Made by a program: the position numbers and the translations under genes. Below the pieces are notes generated by a model, which was not told where the DNA came from, did not search any database, and was given only the letters and a program-made list of their open reading frames with translations. Positions 27,618 to 37,429 of a DNA stretch of 64,000 bases are shown piece after piece. The number at the start of each line of letters is the position of its first letter. Position 1 is the stretch's first letter. Source of the DNA: Vogesella indigofera (lineage in GTDB: Bacteria > Pseudomonadota > Gammaproteobacteria > Burkholderiales > Chromobacteriaceae). The DNA is taken from the NCBI RefSeq assembly GCF_028548395.1, contig NZ_JAQQLA010000001.1, positions 299,675-363,674 of the forward strand, given 5' to 3'.

Positions 27618-27942
27618 GTGGTGTGGTGACAGAGTCGGATGGTGCCTGGCGATAACCCTGGCGTAACAGGCTGGCGATCAGCCACTGCACTCCCTTGCGC
27701 GCCACCCAGATATTGCGTGCCAAGTACGGCAGGCAGACGAGTGGAAGCTCCACCGGGCGGCTGGCCAGCAGCAGCCCGGCAAAGGCGAACTCGGACAGCA
27801 GCAGCCAGCGCGCGTGCCAGCTCAGCCCTTCGCTCAACGCCCACAGCGTGGGCGTGATTACGGCAAGCCAGTTGAAGCCGCTGCCCACCTGACGCTCGGG
27901 CAGGGTGGGGTGGTAGAAGCGGAGGTGTGCGCTGGCGGCCAC
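27604..27942 (-). CDS. Small membrane protein, possibly DUF2628-like
   Basis: 112 residues starting at a GTG 10 bp after the upstream methyltransferase gene, with AAGG upstream, so probably in the maf operon. SGFNWLAVITPTLWALSEGLSWHARWL resembles the DUF2628 pattern in which a conserved Phe-x-Trp precedes a membrane helix. Two or three hydrophobic segments are visible. Function unknown. Confidence 0.55.
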   Translation of the reverse strand: MAASAHLRFYHPTLPERQVGSGFNWLAVITPTLWALSEGLSWHARWLLLSEFAFAGLLLASRPVELPLVCLPYLARNIWVARKGVQWLIASLLRQGYRQAPSDSVTTPLTPR

Positions 27943-27952
27943 GCTTGCTGCC

Positions 27953-28657
27953 TTAGCTGGCGTGAATCACGAAAATCGCCGGGCGCTTGTGGAAGTCCGG
28001 CGTCTGTTTCGGCCAGTCCTTCACCAGCCGGCTGACGATGGTCTGCGTCGGCGCGGTCAGGTCGGCGGCCACGCACAGGCGGGTGGCCGGTGCCAGCGTC
28101 TCGAGCAGCTGTTGCAGCAGCGCGTTGTTGCGGTACGGCGTCTCGATGAACAGCTGGGTTTCGTTGTTCTGTTTGGATCGCAGTTCCAGCGCCTTGATCG
28201 CTTTGGCGCGCTCGGCGGCGTCCACCGGCAGGTAGCCGTGGAAGGCGAAGCACTGGCCGTTGGCGCCGCTGGCCATCATCGCCAGCAGGATCGACGACGG
28301 CCCGATCAGTGGCTCCACGCGATAGCCTTTCTCGTGCGCCAGTGCCACCAGCTGCGCGCCGGGGTCGGCCACCGCCGGGCAGCCGGCTTCCGATACCAGT
28401 CCCACGTCTTGGCCGGCGGCCAACGGTGCCAGCAGCGCGGCGACTTCCGCCGGCTTGGTGTGCTCGTTCAGCGTGTTCATCACCAGCTCGCGGATCGGCG
28501 TGCTCACACCGAGCTGCTTCAGGTGCTTGCGCGCGGTCTTTTCCGCTTCCACCACGAAATGACTGATGTGGGTGACGCGGGCGCGCTCGCCCTCCGGTAG
28601 CCACGGAGTGTCGCCATCGCCCAGCGGGGTGGGGATCAGGTACAGGGTGCCGGCCAT
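27953..28657 (-). CDS. Tetrapyrrole-methylase-family SAM-dependent methyltransferase (RsmI-like)
   Basis: 234 residues with the TP-methylase fold: LYLIPTPLGD at the N-terminus, VGLVSEAGCPAVADPGAQLV and IGPSSILLAMMASG in the middle. These match RsmI-type 16S rRNA 2'-O-methyltransferases, but the protein is shorter than true RsmI (about 280 residues) and lacks its C-terminal part. It starts at an ATG sharing TGATG with the maf stop, giving translational coupling. Substrate unknown; a second, genuine rsmI is expected elsewhere. Confidence 0.75.
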   Translation of the reverse strand: MAGTLYLIPTPLGDGDTPWLPEGERARVTHISHFVVEAEKTARKHLKQLGVSTPIRELVMNTLNEHTKPAEVAALLAPLAAGQDVGLVSEAGCPAVADPGAQLVALAHEKGYRVEPLIGPSSILLAMMASGANGQCFAFHGYLPVDAAERAKAIKALELRSKQNNETQLFIETPYRNNALLQQLLETLAPATRLCVAADLTAPTQTIVSRLVKDWPKQTPDFHKRPAIFVIHAS

Positions 28658-29244
28658 CACAGGATCTCCACTCCTTCGTTCTGCAACATGGTCACCAACG
28701 CGAATAGCGGCACGCCGATCAGCGCGTTGGGGTCGTCGGCTTCCACCTTTTGCAGTAGCGCGCCGCCCAGCGTTTCGCTCTTGGCGCTGCCGGCGCAGTT
28801 GAGCGCGTCCGGCTCGCGCGTCAGGTAGTTGCGGATCTGCTGTTCGGTCAGCTGGCGCAGGGTGACTTTAGTGATGCCGACGTCTTCCTGGATGTGGCCG
28901 CTCTTGCTGTTATAAACCGCCAGTGCCGAGTGGAACACCACGGTGCGGCCGCTCATCCACTTGAGCATCGCCACGCCGTTTTCGAGACTACCGGGCTTGC
29001 CGATCTGCTGACCGTCAAGCAGTGCCACCTGGTCGCCGCCGATGATTAGCGCCTCCGGGAAGCGTTCCGCCAGCGACATCGCCTTGCTGCGCGCCAGGCG
29101 CACGGCGGTGTCGAGTGCGGTTTCGCCCGCAAGCGGGGTTTCGTCGCACACCGGCGCCACGGCGGTGACCGGCAGGCCGAGGCGTTCCACGATTTCGCGG
29201 CGGTAGGGAGAGGTAGAGGCAAGCACGATCTGCATATCGGTCAT
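28657..29244 (-). CDS. yceF: Maf-family nucleotide pyrophosphatase (7-methyl-GTP type, YceF)
   Basis: 195-residue Maf protein. The opening IVLASTSPYRREIVERLGLP and the catalytic block ALIIGGDQVALLDGQQIGKPG are present. The pattern resembles the YceF (m7GTP pyrophosphatase) subgroup. It removes modified nucleotides in the cytoplasm. ATG at 29244 or 29235. Divergent from yceD-rpmF, the usual position in beta- and gammaproteobacteria. Confidence 0.9.
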   Translation of the reverse strand: MTDMQIVLASTSPYRREIVERLGLPVTAVAPVCDETPLAGETALDTAVRLARSKAMSLAERFPEALIIGGDQVALLDGQQIGKPGSLENGVAMLKWMSGRTVVFHSALAVYNSKSGHIQEDVGITKVTLRQLTEQQIRNYLTREPDALNCAGSAKSETLGGALLQKVEADDPNALIGVPLFALVTMLQNEGVEIL

Positions 29245-29363
29245 CCGTGGTAAAGAGGGTGCAGGCTGCCTGTTGCATCAATGGCTTGTTGCCGCCGCTG
29301 CCGCAGTCAGTATGCTGGTTTGTTTTGACAAAGTGATGGCGCTGATAATATCATGCCGGGTTT

Positions 29364-29864
29364 ATGTCTAACCCGATTTTGATTGATCCGCTCGCGTTTG
29401 CCCGCGATGGCGCTTCGTTGCAAAACGAACGGCCGGTTGCGACGCTCGCCGAGCGCGTACATGAGCTGCTGGCATCCGATGCTGGCGTGGTGAAATTCGA
29501 GGTGGAAGGTTTTCAGGACCGTCTGCTGCGACCTTCGCTGCGTTACCGTCTGTCTGCCACGCTCAGCGTTGAATGTCAGCGTTGCCTGACGCCGATGCCG
29601 TTCGAACTGGAAGCAGGGGGTGTGATTACTCTGTTCTCCCGCGAGGACAAGCTGGAAGCAGCGGTAGAGGCCGATGACGAACTGGACGCCATTCTGGCGG
29701 AAGAAACTTTCGACGTTATCGCACTGATCGAAGACGAAATTATCATGGGCTTGCCGCTGTCGTTGATGCACGACGACTGCGACACGGATGAACTGAAGCG
29801 CGCCAAGGCTGACAAGCCTAATCCGTTTGCGGTATTGGCGGTGTTGAAGCAATCCAAGTCCTGA
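29364..29864 (+). CDS. yceD: YceD family protein (DUF177), 23S rRNA accumulation protein
   Basis: 166 residues. It has the DUF177 core LSVECQRCLTPMPFELE with the conserved CxxC pair, and the acidic tail with LPLSLMHDDC. YceD homologues affect 23S rRNA levels and are almost always co-transcribed with rpmF, which follows 30 bp downstream. Confidence 0.9.
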   Translation: MSNPILIDPLAFARDGASLQNERPVATLAERVHELLASDAGVVKFEVEGFQDRLLRPSLRYRLSATLSVECQRCLTPMPFELEAGGVITLFSREDKLEAAVEADDELDAILAEETFDVIALIEDEIIMGLPLSLMHDDCDTDELKRAKADKPNPFAVLAVLKQSKS

Positions 29865-29894
29865 ACGTTTAACTTGAATCCTTAGGAGTCGACC

Positions 29895-30074
29895 ATGGCT
29901 GTTCAACAGAACAAAAAGTCCCCGTCCAAGCGTGGCATGCACCGCGCACACGATTTTCTGACCGCTCCGTCGCTCGCTAAAGAGCCGACTACCGGTGAAA
30001 CCCACCTGCGTCACCACATCAGCCCGAACGGCTTCTACCGTGGTCGCCAGGTTGTGAAGGCCAAGGGCGAGTAA
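29895..30074 (+). CDS. rpmF: 50S ribosomal protein L32
   Basis: 59-residue basic protein starting [19 protein letters not shown], the conserved L32 N-terminus. The C-terminal part carries [15 protein letters not shown]; the two zinc-binding CxxC pairs of some L32 proteins are absent, as in many proteobacteria. TAGGAG precedes the ATG. It sits between yceD and plsX as usual. Confidence 0.96.
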   Translation: MAVQQNKKSPSKRGMHRAHDFLTAPSLAKEPTTGETHLRHHISPNGFYRGRQVVKAKGE

Positions 30075-30110
30075 TCGCTCCTTACTATTATCCTTACCTT
30101 CATAACAACA

Positions 30111-30125
30111 GGTAGGTTAACTACC
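30111..30125 (+). promoter_or_regulatory. Short inverted repeat just upstream of plsX
   Basis: GGTAG-GTTAA-CTACC, 11 bp before the plsX ATG, which otherwise has no good ribosome-binding site. Could be an operator or an RNA hairpin affecting initiation. Confidence 0.3.
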
Positions 30126-30136
30126 GTGTCACGTTG

Positions 30137-31183
30137 ATGACTATCACCGTAGCGGTCGATGCAATGGGCGGTGACGTTGGCCTCAAGGTCACTGTCCCTG
30201 CATCTGTCCAGTTCCTTAGCGACACTCCCGATGTCAATCTTGTACTGGTGGGCGATCAGGCGGCAATCGAAGCCGAGCTGATGGCACTGCCCGATTCCGT
30301 GCGCGCGCGCATCACGGTTCGTCATGCCTCCGAAGTGGTGGGGATGGACGAGTCGCCGCAGCTGGCACTGAAGAACAAGAAAGACTCGTCGATGCGGGTG
30401 TCGATCAATTTGGTCAAAGAAGGCCTGGCGCAGGCAGCGGTTTCCGCAGGGAACACCGGCGCGCTGATGGCGACGGCCAAATTTGTCCTGAAAACCATTC
30501 CCGGTATTGACCGCCCCGCCATCGCCAAGATGATGCCCGGCGTCAAGGGCAATACCTGCGTGCTGGATCTGGGTGCCAACATCGATTGCTCGCCGGAGCA
30601 GTTGTTGCAGTTTGGTATCATGGGGTCAGAACTGGTGGCCAGCCTCGAACACCGGACGAATCCAAGCGTCGGCTTGTTGAATATCGGCTCCGAGGATATC
30701 AAGGGCACCGAGTCGATCAAGCGGGCGGCAGAGCTGCTGCGCGAATCCGGCCTGAATTTCTACGGTAACGTCGAAGGCAACGACATCTTCAAATCGACGG
30801 TAGATGTGGTAGTCTGCGACGGATTTACCGGTAATGTTGCGCTGAAAGCCTCCGAGGGGTTGGCGCACATGATTTCTACATTCCTGCGCGAAGAGTTTGC
30901 CCGCACGTGGTGGACCAAGCTGTGCGCCCTGGCCGCGATGCCGGTGCTCAAGCTGTTCAAGGCCCGTGTGGATCCCCGTCGTTACAATGGCGCCAGTTTT
31001 CTGGGGCTGCGGGGCATCGTGGTGAAAAGCCACGGCGGTACTGACGCGCTGGGGTTTCGTATCGCGCTGGAGCAGGCTTGCGAGGAAGTTCGCGCCAACG
31101 TGATTGGTCACATTGCAGACCGGGTTGCCGTTCAATTACAAAATATCAAGCAATCCGAGTCAGAAGCTAAAGACAGCGCATGA
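30137..31183 (+). CDS. plsX: Phosphate acyltransferase PlsX
   Basis: 348-residue soluble acyl-ACP:phosphate transacylase that makes acyl-phosphate for phospholipid synthesis. The opening [38 protein letters not shown] and [11 protein letters not shown] motifs are diagnostic. ATG at 30137 with weak Shine-Dalgarno. It overlaps fabH by 4 bp (ATGA), so the two are translationally coupled. Confidence 0.96.
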   Translation: MTITVAVDAMGGDVGLKVTVPASVQFLSDTPDVNLVLVGDQAAIEAELMALPDSVRARITVRHASEVVGMDESPQLALKNKKDSSMRVSINLVKEGLAQAAVSAGNTGALMATAKFVLKTIPGIDRPAIAKMMPGVKGNTCVLDLGANIDCSPEQLLQFGIMGSELVASLEHRTNPSVGLLNIGSEDIKGTESIKRAAELLRESGLNFYGNVEGNDIFKSTVDVVVCDGFTGNVALKASEGLAHMISTFLREEFARTWWTKLCALAAMPVLKLFKARVDPRRYNGASFLGLRGIVVKSHGGTDALGFRIALEQACEEVRANVIGHIADRVAVQLQNIKQSESEAKDSA

Positions 31184-32139
31184 CCTATTCCCGCATTCTC
31201 GGTACCGGCAGCTATCTGCCGGAACTACTGATGACGAATGCGATGTTGGCTGAACGTGTCGAAACCAGTGACGAGTGGATTGTCTCTCGCACTGGTATTC
31301 GTGCGCGCCACATCGCCGCCGATGACCAGAAGACCAGTGACCTGGCCTATCTGGCGTCGCTCAAGGCTATTGAAAGCGCCGGTATCGAGGCCAGCGAGCT
31401 GGACCTGATCATCGTCGCCACCACCACGCCGGACATGGTGTTCCCCAGTACCGCCTGCATCCTGCAGGAAAAGCTCGGCGTGCCGGGCATTCCTGCGTTT
31501 GACGTACAGGCCGTGTGCGCCGGCTTCATGTACGCGCTGGTCACCGCCAACAACTACATCAAGGTCGGCATGGCCAAGAAGGTGCTGGTGGTCGGTGCCG
31601 AGCTGATGAGCCGTATCCTGGACTGGGATGACCGCCGTACCTGCGTGCTGTTTGGCGATGGCGCTGGCGCCATGGTGCTGGAGGCATCGGACGAACCGGG
31701 CTTGCTGCACGCCAAGCTGGCCGCCGACGGTCGCTATCAGGGCATCCTGAATACCCCGGCACAGATCGCCGGCGGCAAGATCCAGGGCATGCCTTACCTG
31801 CACATGGATGGCCCGGCCGTGTTCAAGTTCGCGGTCAAGGCACTGTCCGACATCGCGGAAAAGACGCTGGACGAAGCCGGCGTGGCGCAAGCCGATGTCG
31901 ACTGGCTAGTGCCGCACCAGGCCAACCTGCGCATCATCGAATCCACTGCCAAGCATCTGAAACTGTCGATGGACAAGGTGATTGTTACCTTGCCGGAACA
32001 GGGCAATACCTCGGCGGCCTCCATTCCACTGGCGTTTGACTGCGCGGTGCGCGATGGTCGCATCCAGCGTGGCCAGACCGTGCTGCTGGAAGGCATCGGT
32101 GGCGGCTTTGCCTGGGGCGCGGTGCTGCTGCGCTTCTAA
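31180..32139 (+). CDS. fabH: 3-oxoacyl-ACP synthase III (FabH)
   Basis: 319-residue condensing enzyme starting fatty-acid synthesis from acetyl-CoA and malonyl-ACP. The catalytic triad is visible: Cys in [13 protein letters not shown], His in PHQANLRI and Asn in EQGNTSAAS. The terminal [15 protein letters not shown] is typical. It starts inside the plsX stop codon. Confidence 0.97.
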   Translation: MTYSRILGTGSYLPELLMTNAMLAERVETSDEWIVSRTGIRARHIAADDQKTSDLAYLASLKAIESAGIEASELDLIIVATTTPDMVFPSTACILQEKLGVPGIPAFDVQAVCAGFMYALVTANNYIKVGMAKKVLVVGAELMSRILDWDDRRTCVLFGDGAGAMVLEASDEPGLLHAKLAADGRYQGILNTPAQIAGGKIQGMPYLHMDGPAVFKFAVKALSDIAEKTLDEAGVAQADVDWLVPHQANLRIIESTAKHLKLSMDKVIVTLPEQGNTSAASIPLAFDCAVRDGRIQRGQTVLLEGIGGGFAWGAVLLRF

Positions 32140-32307
32140 GGTGCTGTGCGCGGCAGGGGAGCACCTGTCGCGCCTTGCGCTGTGAAACTGTCAAAACATC
32201 GTCCAGCTGCAGTGAACTGCGGCGATCATACGAGCGTTTGACAGTTTCTTTTGCATAAATCGCAGCAAGCGGTCATCATTCACCCCGTTTCAAAAGGAGA
32301 CCCCGAG

Positions 32308-33237
32308 ATGGCGTTTGCCTTTCTTTTTCCCGGCCAGGGCTCGCAGAGCCTGAAAATGATGGACGGCTTTGCCGACCTGCCGGTAGTAAAACAGACATTT
32401 GACGAAGCCTCGGCCGCCCTTGGTGAAGACCTGTGGGCCATGCTGCAGGCGGAGACGCCGGAGGCGATCAACGCCACGGTCAATACCCAGCCGCTGATGC
32501 TGGCCGCCGGTGTTGCGACCTATCGCGCCTGGCTGGCGCAAGGCGGTGCCTTGCCGGTTGCCCTCGCCGGGCACAGCCTAGGCGAGTACAGCGCGCTGGT
32601 GGCTGCCGGGGCGCTAGATTTTGCCGACGCGGTGAAGCTGGTGCGCCTGCGCGCCGAAGCGATGCAGGATGCGGTACCGGCCGGTGAGGGCGCGATGGCT
32701 GCGATCCTTAACCTGTCCGACGACGACATCCGCGCCGCCTGTGCCGAAGCGGCGCAGGGTGAAGTGGTGGAGCCGGTGAATTTCAATTCCCCGGGGCAGG
32801 TAGTGATTGCCGGTAACAAGGCTGCGGTAGAGCGCGCGATGGAGCTGTGCAAGGCCAAAGGCGCCAAGCGCGCGCTGCCATTGCCGGTATCGGTGCCGTC
32901 GCACTGCTCGCTGATGAAGCCTGCCGCCGACAAGCTGGCCGCGGCACTGGCCACGATCCAGATCAACTCGCCGCAGATTCCGGTGCTGCATAATGCCGAC
33001 GTTGCCGCCTATGACGACGCCGACCAGATCCGCGACGCGCTGACGCGTCAGCTGTATCGCCCGGTGCGCTGGACCGAAACCATCCAGCAGCTGGCTACTG
33101 GTGGCATCGTGCTGATGGCCGAATGCGGTCCGGGCAAGGTGCTGGCCGGTCTTGCCAAGCGTATCGATGGCAACGTGAACTGCCACGCGCTGACCGATGC
33201 CGCCAAGCTGGAAGCCGCTCGCGCCGAGCTGGGATGA
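32308..33237 (+). CDS. fabD: Malonyl-CoA:ACP transacylase (FabD)
   Basis: 309 residues. It starts AFAFLFPGQGSQSLKMMDGF and has the active-site serine in ALAGHSLGEYSAL and the partner histidine in VSVPSHCSLM. It loads malonate onto ACP. The ATG at 32308 is chosen for AAAGGAGA upstream; an in-frame start at 32251 gives an unlikely leader. The 168-bp gap after fabH suggests an extra promoter. Confidence 0.96.
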   Translation: MAFAFLFPGQGSQSLKMMDGFADLPVVKQTFDEASAALGEDLWAMLQAETPEAINATVNTQPLMLAAGVATYRAWLAQGGALPVALAGHSLGEYSALVAAGALDFADAVKLVRLRAEAMQDAVPAGEGAMAAILNLSDDDIRAACAEAAQGEVVEPVNFNSPGQVVIAGNKAAVERAMELCKAKGAKRALPLPVSVPSHCSLMKPAADKLAAALATIQINSPQIPVLHNADVAAYDDADQIRDALTRQLYRPVRWTETIQQLATGGIVLMAECGPGKVLAGLAKRIDGNVNCHALTDAAKLEAARAELG

Positions 33238-33285
33238 ACACGCCAGGGGTGGCCGCATGTGGCCGGCCGGGCAGGAGAGAGACTA

Positions 33286-34023
33286 ATGAGTTTGCAAGGT
33301 AAAGTTGCGCTGGTTACCGGCGCCTCGCGCGGCATTGGTGCTGCCATCGCCGATACCTTGGCCGCCGCCGGCGCCAAGGTGATCGGTACTGCCACCTCCG
33401 AAGGCGGCGCTGCCGCCATCGGCGAGCGCCTGGCGCAGTGGGGCGGTGTCGGCATGGTGCTGAACGTCGGAGAAGACGGTGCCATCGACGCACTGGTCGA
33501 CACCATCAGCAAGGAGTACGGCGATGTGGCGATTCTGGTGAACAACGCCGGCATCACCCGCGACGGCCTGCTGATGCGCATGAAGGACGAAGACTGGGAC
33601 GCGATCATGGATACCAACCTGAAGTCGGTATTCAAGGCGTCCAAGGCCGTGATGCGCGGCATGATGAAGGCACGCTGGGGCCGCATCATCAACATCGCCT
33701 CGGTAGTCGGCGCGATGGGCAACGCCGGTCAGGCCAACTATGCCGCCGCCAAGGCCGGCATCATGGGCTTCACCAAGTCGATGGCGCGCGAAGTCGGTAG
33801 CCGCGGCATTACCGTGAACTGCGTGGCACCGGGCTTCATCGATACCGACATGACCCGCGCGCTGCCGGAAGCGCAGCGTGAGGCGTTGGTACAACAGATT
33901 GCACTGGGTCGCCTGGGCGCGGCACAGGACATCGCCGATGCCGTGGATTTCCTCGCATCTAACCGCGCGGCTTACGTGACAGGCCAGACCCTGCACGTGA
34001 ACGGCGGCATGCTGATGCCGTAA
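33286..34023 (+). CDS. fabG: 3-oxoacyl-ACP reductase (FabG)
   Basis: 245-residue short-chain dehydrogenase that reduces beta-ketoacyl-ACP with NADPH. The cofactor motif TGASRGIG, NNAGITRDGLLMRMKDEDW, the Ser-Tyr-Lys residues (YAAAKAG) and the C-terminal YVTGQTLHVNGGM are present. AGGAGAGA lies before the ATG at 33286; the longer in-frame start at 33259 is rejected. Confidence 0.96.
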   Translation: MSLQGKVALVTGASRGIGAAIADTLAAAGAKVIGTATSEGGAAAIGERLAQWGGVGMVLNVGEDGAIDALVDTISKEYGDVAILVNNAGITRDGLLMRMKDEDWDAIMDTNLKSVFKASKAVMRGMMKARWGRIINIASVVGAMGNAGQANYAAAKAGIMGFTKSMAREVGSRGITVNCVAPGFIDTDMTRALPEAQREALVQQIALGRLGAAQDIADAVDFLASNRAAYVTGQTLHVNGGMLMP

Positions 34024-34220
34024 GCGGCAACGGCAACGAATAGTTTTGTGGTTTTTGCCAGTGCAGCATGAACATGCTGGCGGGTCAAAAGCCGGACTGA
34101 CTGCCGATTCGTGGCCAATATCATGGCAATGATGTGACTGCGGTAGGCTTGGGCAGGTTTTTTTTGTAGAATGGCGGGGTTTTGTTGTCCCGTACACAGA
34201 AAGGTAAAGGATTTAAACAA

Positions 34221-34460
34221 ATGGAAAACATCGAAGCGCGCGTTAAAAAGATCGTTGCCGAGCAACTGGGCGTGAACGAAGCCGAAGTTAAAATCGACTC
34301 TTCGTTTGTTGACGATCTGGGCGCCGACTCCCTGGATACCGTTGAACTGGTAATGGCACTGGAAGAAGAGTTCGAGTGCGAAATCCCGGATGAAGAAGCC
34401 GAGAAGATCACCACCGTTCAGCAAGCAGTAGACTACGTTACGGCTCACCTGAACAAGTAA
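34221..34460 (+). CDS. acpP: Acyl carrier protein
   Basis: 79-residue acidic ACP, the carrier of growing acyl chains. The phosphopantetheine serine lies in [23 protein letters not shown] at 34221 with AAAGGA upstream. A TAGAAT sequence around 34167 could be its own -10 element, fitting high expression. A hairpin terminator follows before fabF. Confidence 0.97.
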   Translation: MENIEARVKKIVAEQLGVNEAEVKIDSSFVDDLGADSLDTVELVMALEEEFECEIPDEEAEKITTVQQAVDYVTAHLNK

Positions 34461-34489
34461 TCCCCCCGGGGCTTACCAGGACCTCTGCC

Positions 34490-34522
34490 GGTGTAGCCTA
34501 GGCTCGCCTGCAGAGGTCTTTT
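34490..34522 (+). terminator. Hairpin terminator between acpP and fabF
   Basis: GACCTCTGC (34490-34498) pairs with GCAGAGGTC (34510-34518), then TTTT. Probably attenuates rather than fully separates the two genes. Confidence 0.6.
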
Positions 34523-34627
34523 GCTGTAGTGGCTCTGAAACGTGCGTTTGATTTAATGGTTCGCCATTAAGCGCCGTCCGTTCAGGACTATCGGGAGATT
34601 CCCTCCCTTTTTTCGCGGAGATACCCT

Positions 34628-35869
34628 GTGTCAAAACGCAGAGTAGTAGTGACCGGCCTGGGCCATGTGTCCCCGGTCGGCAACGATGTGAGCAGTGGCT
34701 GGGCCAATCTCCTGGCCGGCAAGAGTGGTATCACCACCATTACCCGCTTCGATGCCAGTGATATTGCCTGCCAGGTTGCGGGCGAAGTCAAAGGCTTCGA
34801 CATTACCCAGTATATTTCGGCGAAAGACGCGCGCCGTATGGATGTGTTCATCCATTACGGCATCGCGGCTGCGCTGCAGGCGGTGGCTGATTCCGGCCTC
34901 GACGACGTACCGGGCCTGGACAAGACCCGCGTTGGCGTGAACATCGGTTCCGGTATCGGTGGCCTGCCGCTGATCGAGGAAACCGGCGTTGCCCGCCACG
35001 AAGGCGGCATCCGCAAGATCGGCCCGTTCTTCATCCCCGGCTCGCTGATCAACATGGTTGCCGGTCACGTATCCATTCTCAAGGGCTATCAGGGTCCGAG
35101 CTATGGCATCGTGTCGGCCTGCACCACCGGTGCGCACTGCATTGGCGACGCCGCGCGCGTGATCCAGTACGGTGACGCCGACGTGATGGTGGCCGGTGGC
35201 GCCGAAGGCACCATCTCCAGCCTGGCGGTGGGCGGTTTTGCCGCGATGAAGGCACTGTCGACCCGCAACGACGATCCGGCGACCGCTTCGCGGCCGTGGG
35301 ACAAGGGCCGTGACGGCTTCGTGATGGGCGAGGGCGCCGGGGTGCTGGTACTGGAAGAGTACGAGCACGCGGTAAAGCGTGGCGCCAAGATCTACGCCGA
35401 GCTGGTTGGCTTTGGCATGAGCTCCGACGCGCACCACATCACCGCGCCGAGCGCGGAAGGCCCGGCCCGCGGCGTGCTGAACGCACTGCGTGACGCCAAG
35501 CTGAATCCCGAAGACGTGCACTACGTCAACGCGCACGGCACCTCCACGCCGCTGGGCGATGCCAACGAAACCAACGCGCTGAAGATCGCGTTTGGCGACC
35601 ACGCCAAGAAGCTGGTAGTGAACTCCACCAAGTCGATGACCGGCCACCTGTTGGGCGGAGCCGGTGGTGTGGAAGCGATCTACTCGATTCTGGCGGTGCA
35701 CAACCAGGTCTCGCCACCGACCATCAACCTGCACGATCAGGACATCGAAGGCGGCTGCGATCTGGACTACTGCGCCAATACCGCGCGCGATATGAAAATC
35801 GACGTGGCGATCTCCAACTCCTTCGGGTTTGGCGGTACCAACGGCACGCTGGTATTCAAGCGCGTGTAA
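34628..35869 (+). CDS. fabF: 3-oxoacyl-ACP synthase II (FabF)
   Basis: 413-residue elongating condensing enzyme starting at a GTG with CGGAG upstream. Catalytic Cys in [12 protein letters not shown] and histidines in [11 protein letters not shown] and [13 protein letters not shown] are visible. The end [18 protein letters not shown] is diagnostic. It closes the fatty-acid cluster and is followed by a clear terminator. Confidence 0.97.
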   Translation: MSKRRVVVTGLGHVSPVGNDVSSGWANLLAGKSGITTITRFDASDIACQVAGEVKGFDITQYISAKDARRMDVFIHYGIAAALQAVADSGLDDVPGLDKTRVGVNIGSGIGGLPLIEETGVARHEGGIRKIGPFFIPGSLINMVAGHVSILKGYQGPSYGIVSACTTGAHCIGDAARVIQYGDADVMVAGGAEGTISSLAVGGFAAMKALSTRNDDPATASRPWDKGRDGFVMGEGAGVLVLEEYEHAVKRGAKIYAELVGFGMSSDAHHITAPSAEGPARGVLNALRDAKLNPEDVHYVNAHGTSTPLGDANETNALKIAFGDHAKKLVVNSTKSMTGHLLGGAGGVEAIYSILAVHNQVSPPTINLHDQDIEGGCDLDYCANTARDMKIDVAISNSFGFGGTNGTLVFKRV

Positions 35870-35903
35870 GCCACGCCAAACGGTGTCGAAACCGTTGACA
35901 GCC

Positions 35904-35940
35904 AAGACCGCTGCGATAAACTCGCGCGGTCTTTTCTTTT
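35904..35940 (+). terminator. Rho-independent terminator after fabF
   Basis: AAGACCGC (35904-35911) pairs with GCGGTCTT (35926-35933), followed by a T-rich tail. Confidence 0.7.
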
Positions 35941-36130
35941 TGCGGCCAACATGACGTTGCTGTTGCCGCAAGATGGCGGGTCGTGCCGGCAGTCGCAGCC
36001 GCGCTGGCAAGGCATGGCAGCGGATGTATAGTCCTATTAGGTGGTTGGTGGCGAGGAACAAGCGCCGCCGTCCGCGCCCAGCCAGCCGCCCCACCATCCT
36101 TGCCGCAACCGAACCTCAGGCCCTGCTGCC

Positions 36131-37429
36131 ATGCACTGTGAACTGCTGAGTTTTACCCCCGATCTGCTGGCCTTGCACGCCCACGATCGCGCCCGTTTCC
36201 CGTACCTGATGCAGTCGTCGGGTGACAGCGGCTGGGACATCCTGATGGCCCTGCCGCAGCACACCCGTGTCTATCGCGAAGGCGAGGGCGCGTTGTTCCT
36301 CGACGACGTGCGCGCGCTGCCGCTGCCGCAGGCGGTGGCCAATCCGCACCGGCTGCCGTTCAGCGGCGGCTGGTTTGTCTATCTCGGTTACGACCTGCTG
36401 TCCGAGTTCGAGCCCAGCGTGCCGCAGGCAATCAGCGACAGCTTCCCGCTGGCGGTGCTCAGCCGCATTCCCGCCGCGCTGCTCTACGACCGCGTGAAGC
36501 GGGAAAGCTGGCTGCTGGCAGAAACGCCGGCGCAGCTGGACACGCTGAAACAGGCGCTGGTGGAGTCGGAGCCGTTTGCGGCCAACCCTGTGGTACTGCA
36601 GGAGCTGGAAGAAGACCCGCCGCACTGGTACACCGACGCGGTGGTCAAGCTCAAGGACTACATCTACGAAGGCGATGTGTTCCAGGTCAACATCTCGCGC
36701 GGCTGGCGCGCCACGCTGGCGGAGGACGTGCGTCCGGTGGACCTGTACGCTGCGTTGCGTCGTGCCAACCCGGCGCCGTTCTCGGCACTGGCCGATTTCG
36801 GTGACGCGCACATCGTCAGCTCATCGCCGGAGCGCTTGGTGCGTGTGCACGACGGCTGGGTCGACACCCGCCCCATCGCCGGCACCCATCCGCGCTCGCC
36901 CGATGCCGCCGAGGACTCCGCGCTGAAGCAGCGGCTGATCTCCAGCATCAAGGAGCGCGCCGAGCACGTGATGCTGATCGACCTGGAACGCAACGACCTG
37001 GGCCGCATCTGCCAGCCCGGCAGTGTGGAGGTCAACGAGCTGATGGCGGTGGCCAGCTACGCCTACGTGCACCACATCGAGTCCAATGTCCGTGGCCGCA
37101 TCCGTGACGGTGTCAATACCGTCGACGTGTTCCGCGCTCTGTTCCCCGGCGGCACCATCACCGGCTGCCCGAAGGTGCGCACCATGCAGATCATCCGCGA
37201 GCTGGAAAACAGCGCGCGCCGCGCCTACACCGGCAGCCTCGGCTACCTCAACCGCGACGGCACGCTGGACCTCAACATCCTGATCCGGACCTTCATGCAG
37301 CAGGGGCAGCAGCTGCGCTTCCGCGCCGGCGGCGGCATCGTCGCCGATTCCGACCCGCAGCGTGAACTGCAGGAAACCCGCCACAAGGCGCGCGGCCTGC
37401 TGCGTGCGCTGGGCGTGGAGCAGGCCTGA
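36131..37429 (+). CDS. pabB: Aminodeoxychorismate synthase component I (PabB)
   Basis: 432-residue chorismate-utilising enzyme of p-aminobenzoate and folate synthesis. The C-terminal domain has the family signatures EGDVFQVNISRGW, RPIAGTHPRS, DLERNDLGRIC and FPGGTITGCPKVRTMQI. ATG at 36131 is chosen because earlier in-frame starts give a proline-rich leader foreign to the family. Its stop shares TGATG with pabC. One dispersed 11-mer lies at 36577 (antisense orientation). Confidence 0.93.
   Translation: MHCELLSFTPDLLALHAHDRARFPYLMQSSGDSGWDILMALPQHTRVYREGEGALFLDDVRALPLPQAVANPHRLPFSGGWFVYLGYDLLSEFEPSVPQAISDSFPLAVLSRIPAALLYDRVKRESWLLAETPAQLDTLKQALVESEPFAANPVVLQELEEDPPHWYTDAVVKLKDYIYEGDVFQVNISRGWRATLAEDVRPVDLYAALRRANPAPFSALADFGDAHIVSSSPERLVRVHDGWVDTRPIAGTHPRSPDAAEDSALKQRLISSIKERAEHVMLIDLERNDLGRICQPGSVEVNELMAVASYAYVHHIESNVRGRIRDGVNTVDVFRALFPGGTITGCPKVRTMQIIRELENSARRAYTGSLGYLNRDGTLDLNILIRTFMQQGQQLRFRAGGGIVADSDPQRELQETRHKARGLLRALGVEQA
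36577..36587 (-). repeat. Dispersed 11-mer, minus orientation
   Basis: Exact copy antisense within pabB. Confidence 0.6.
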
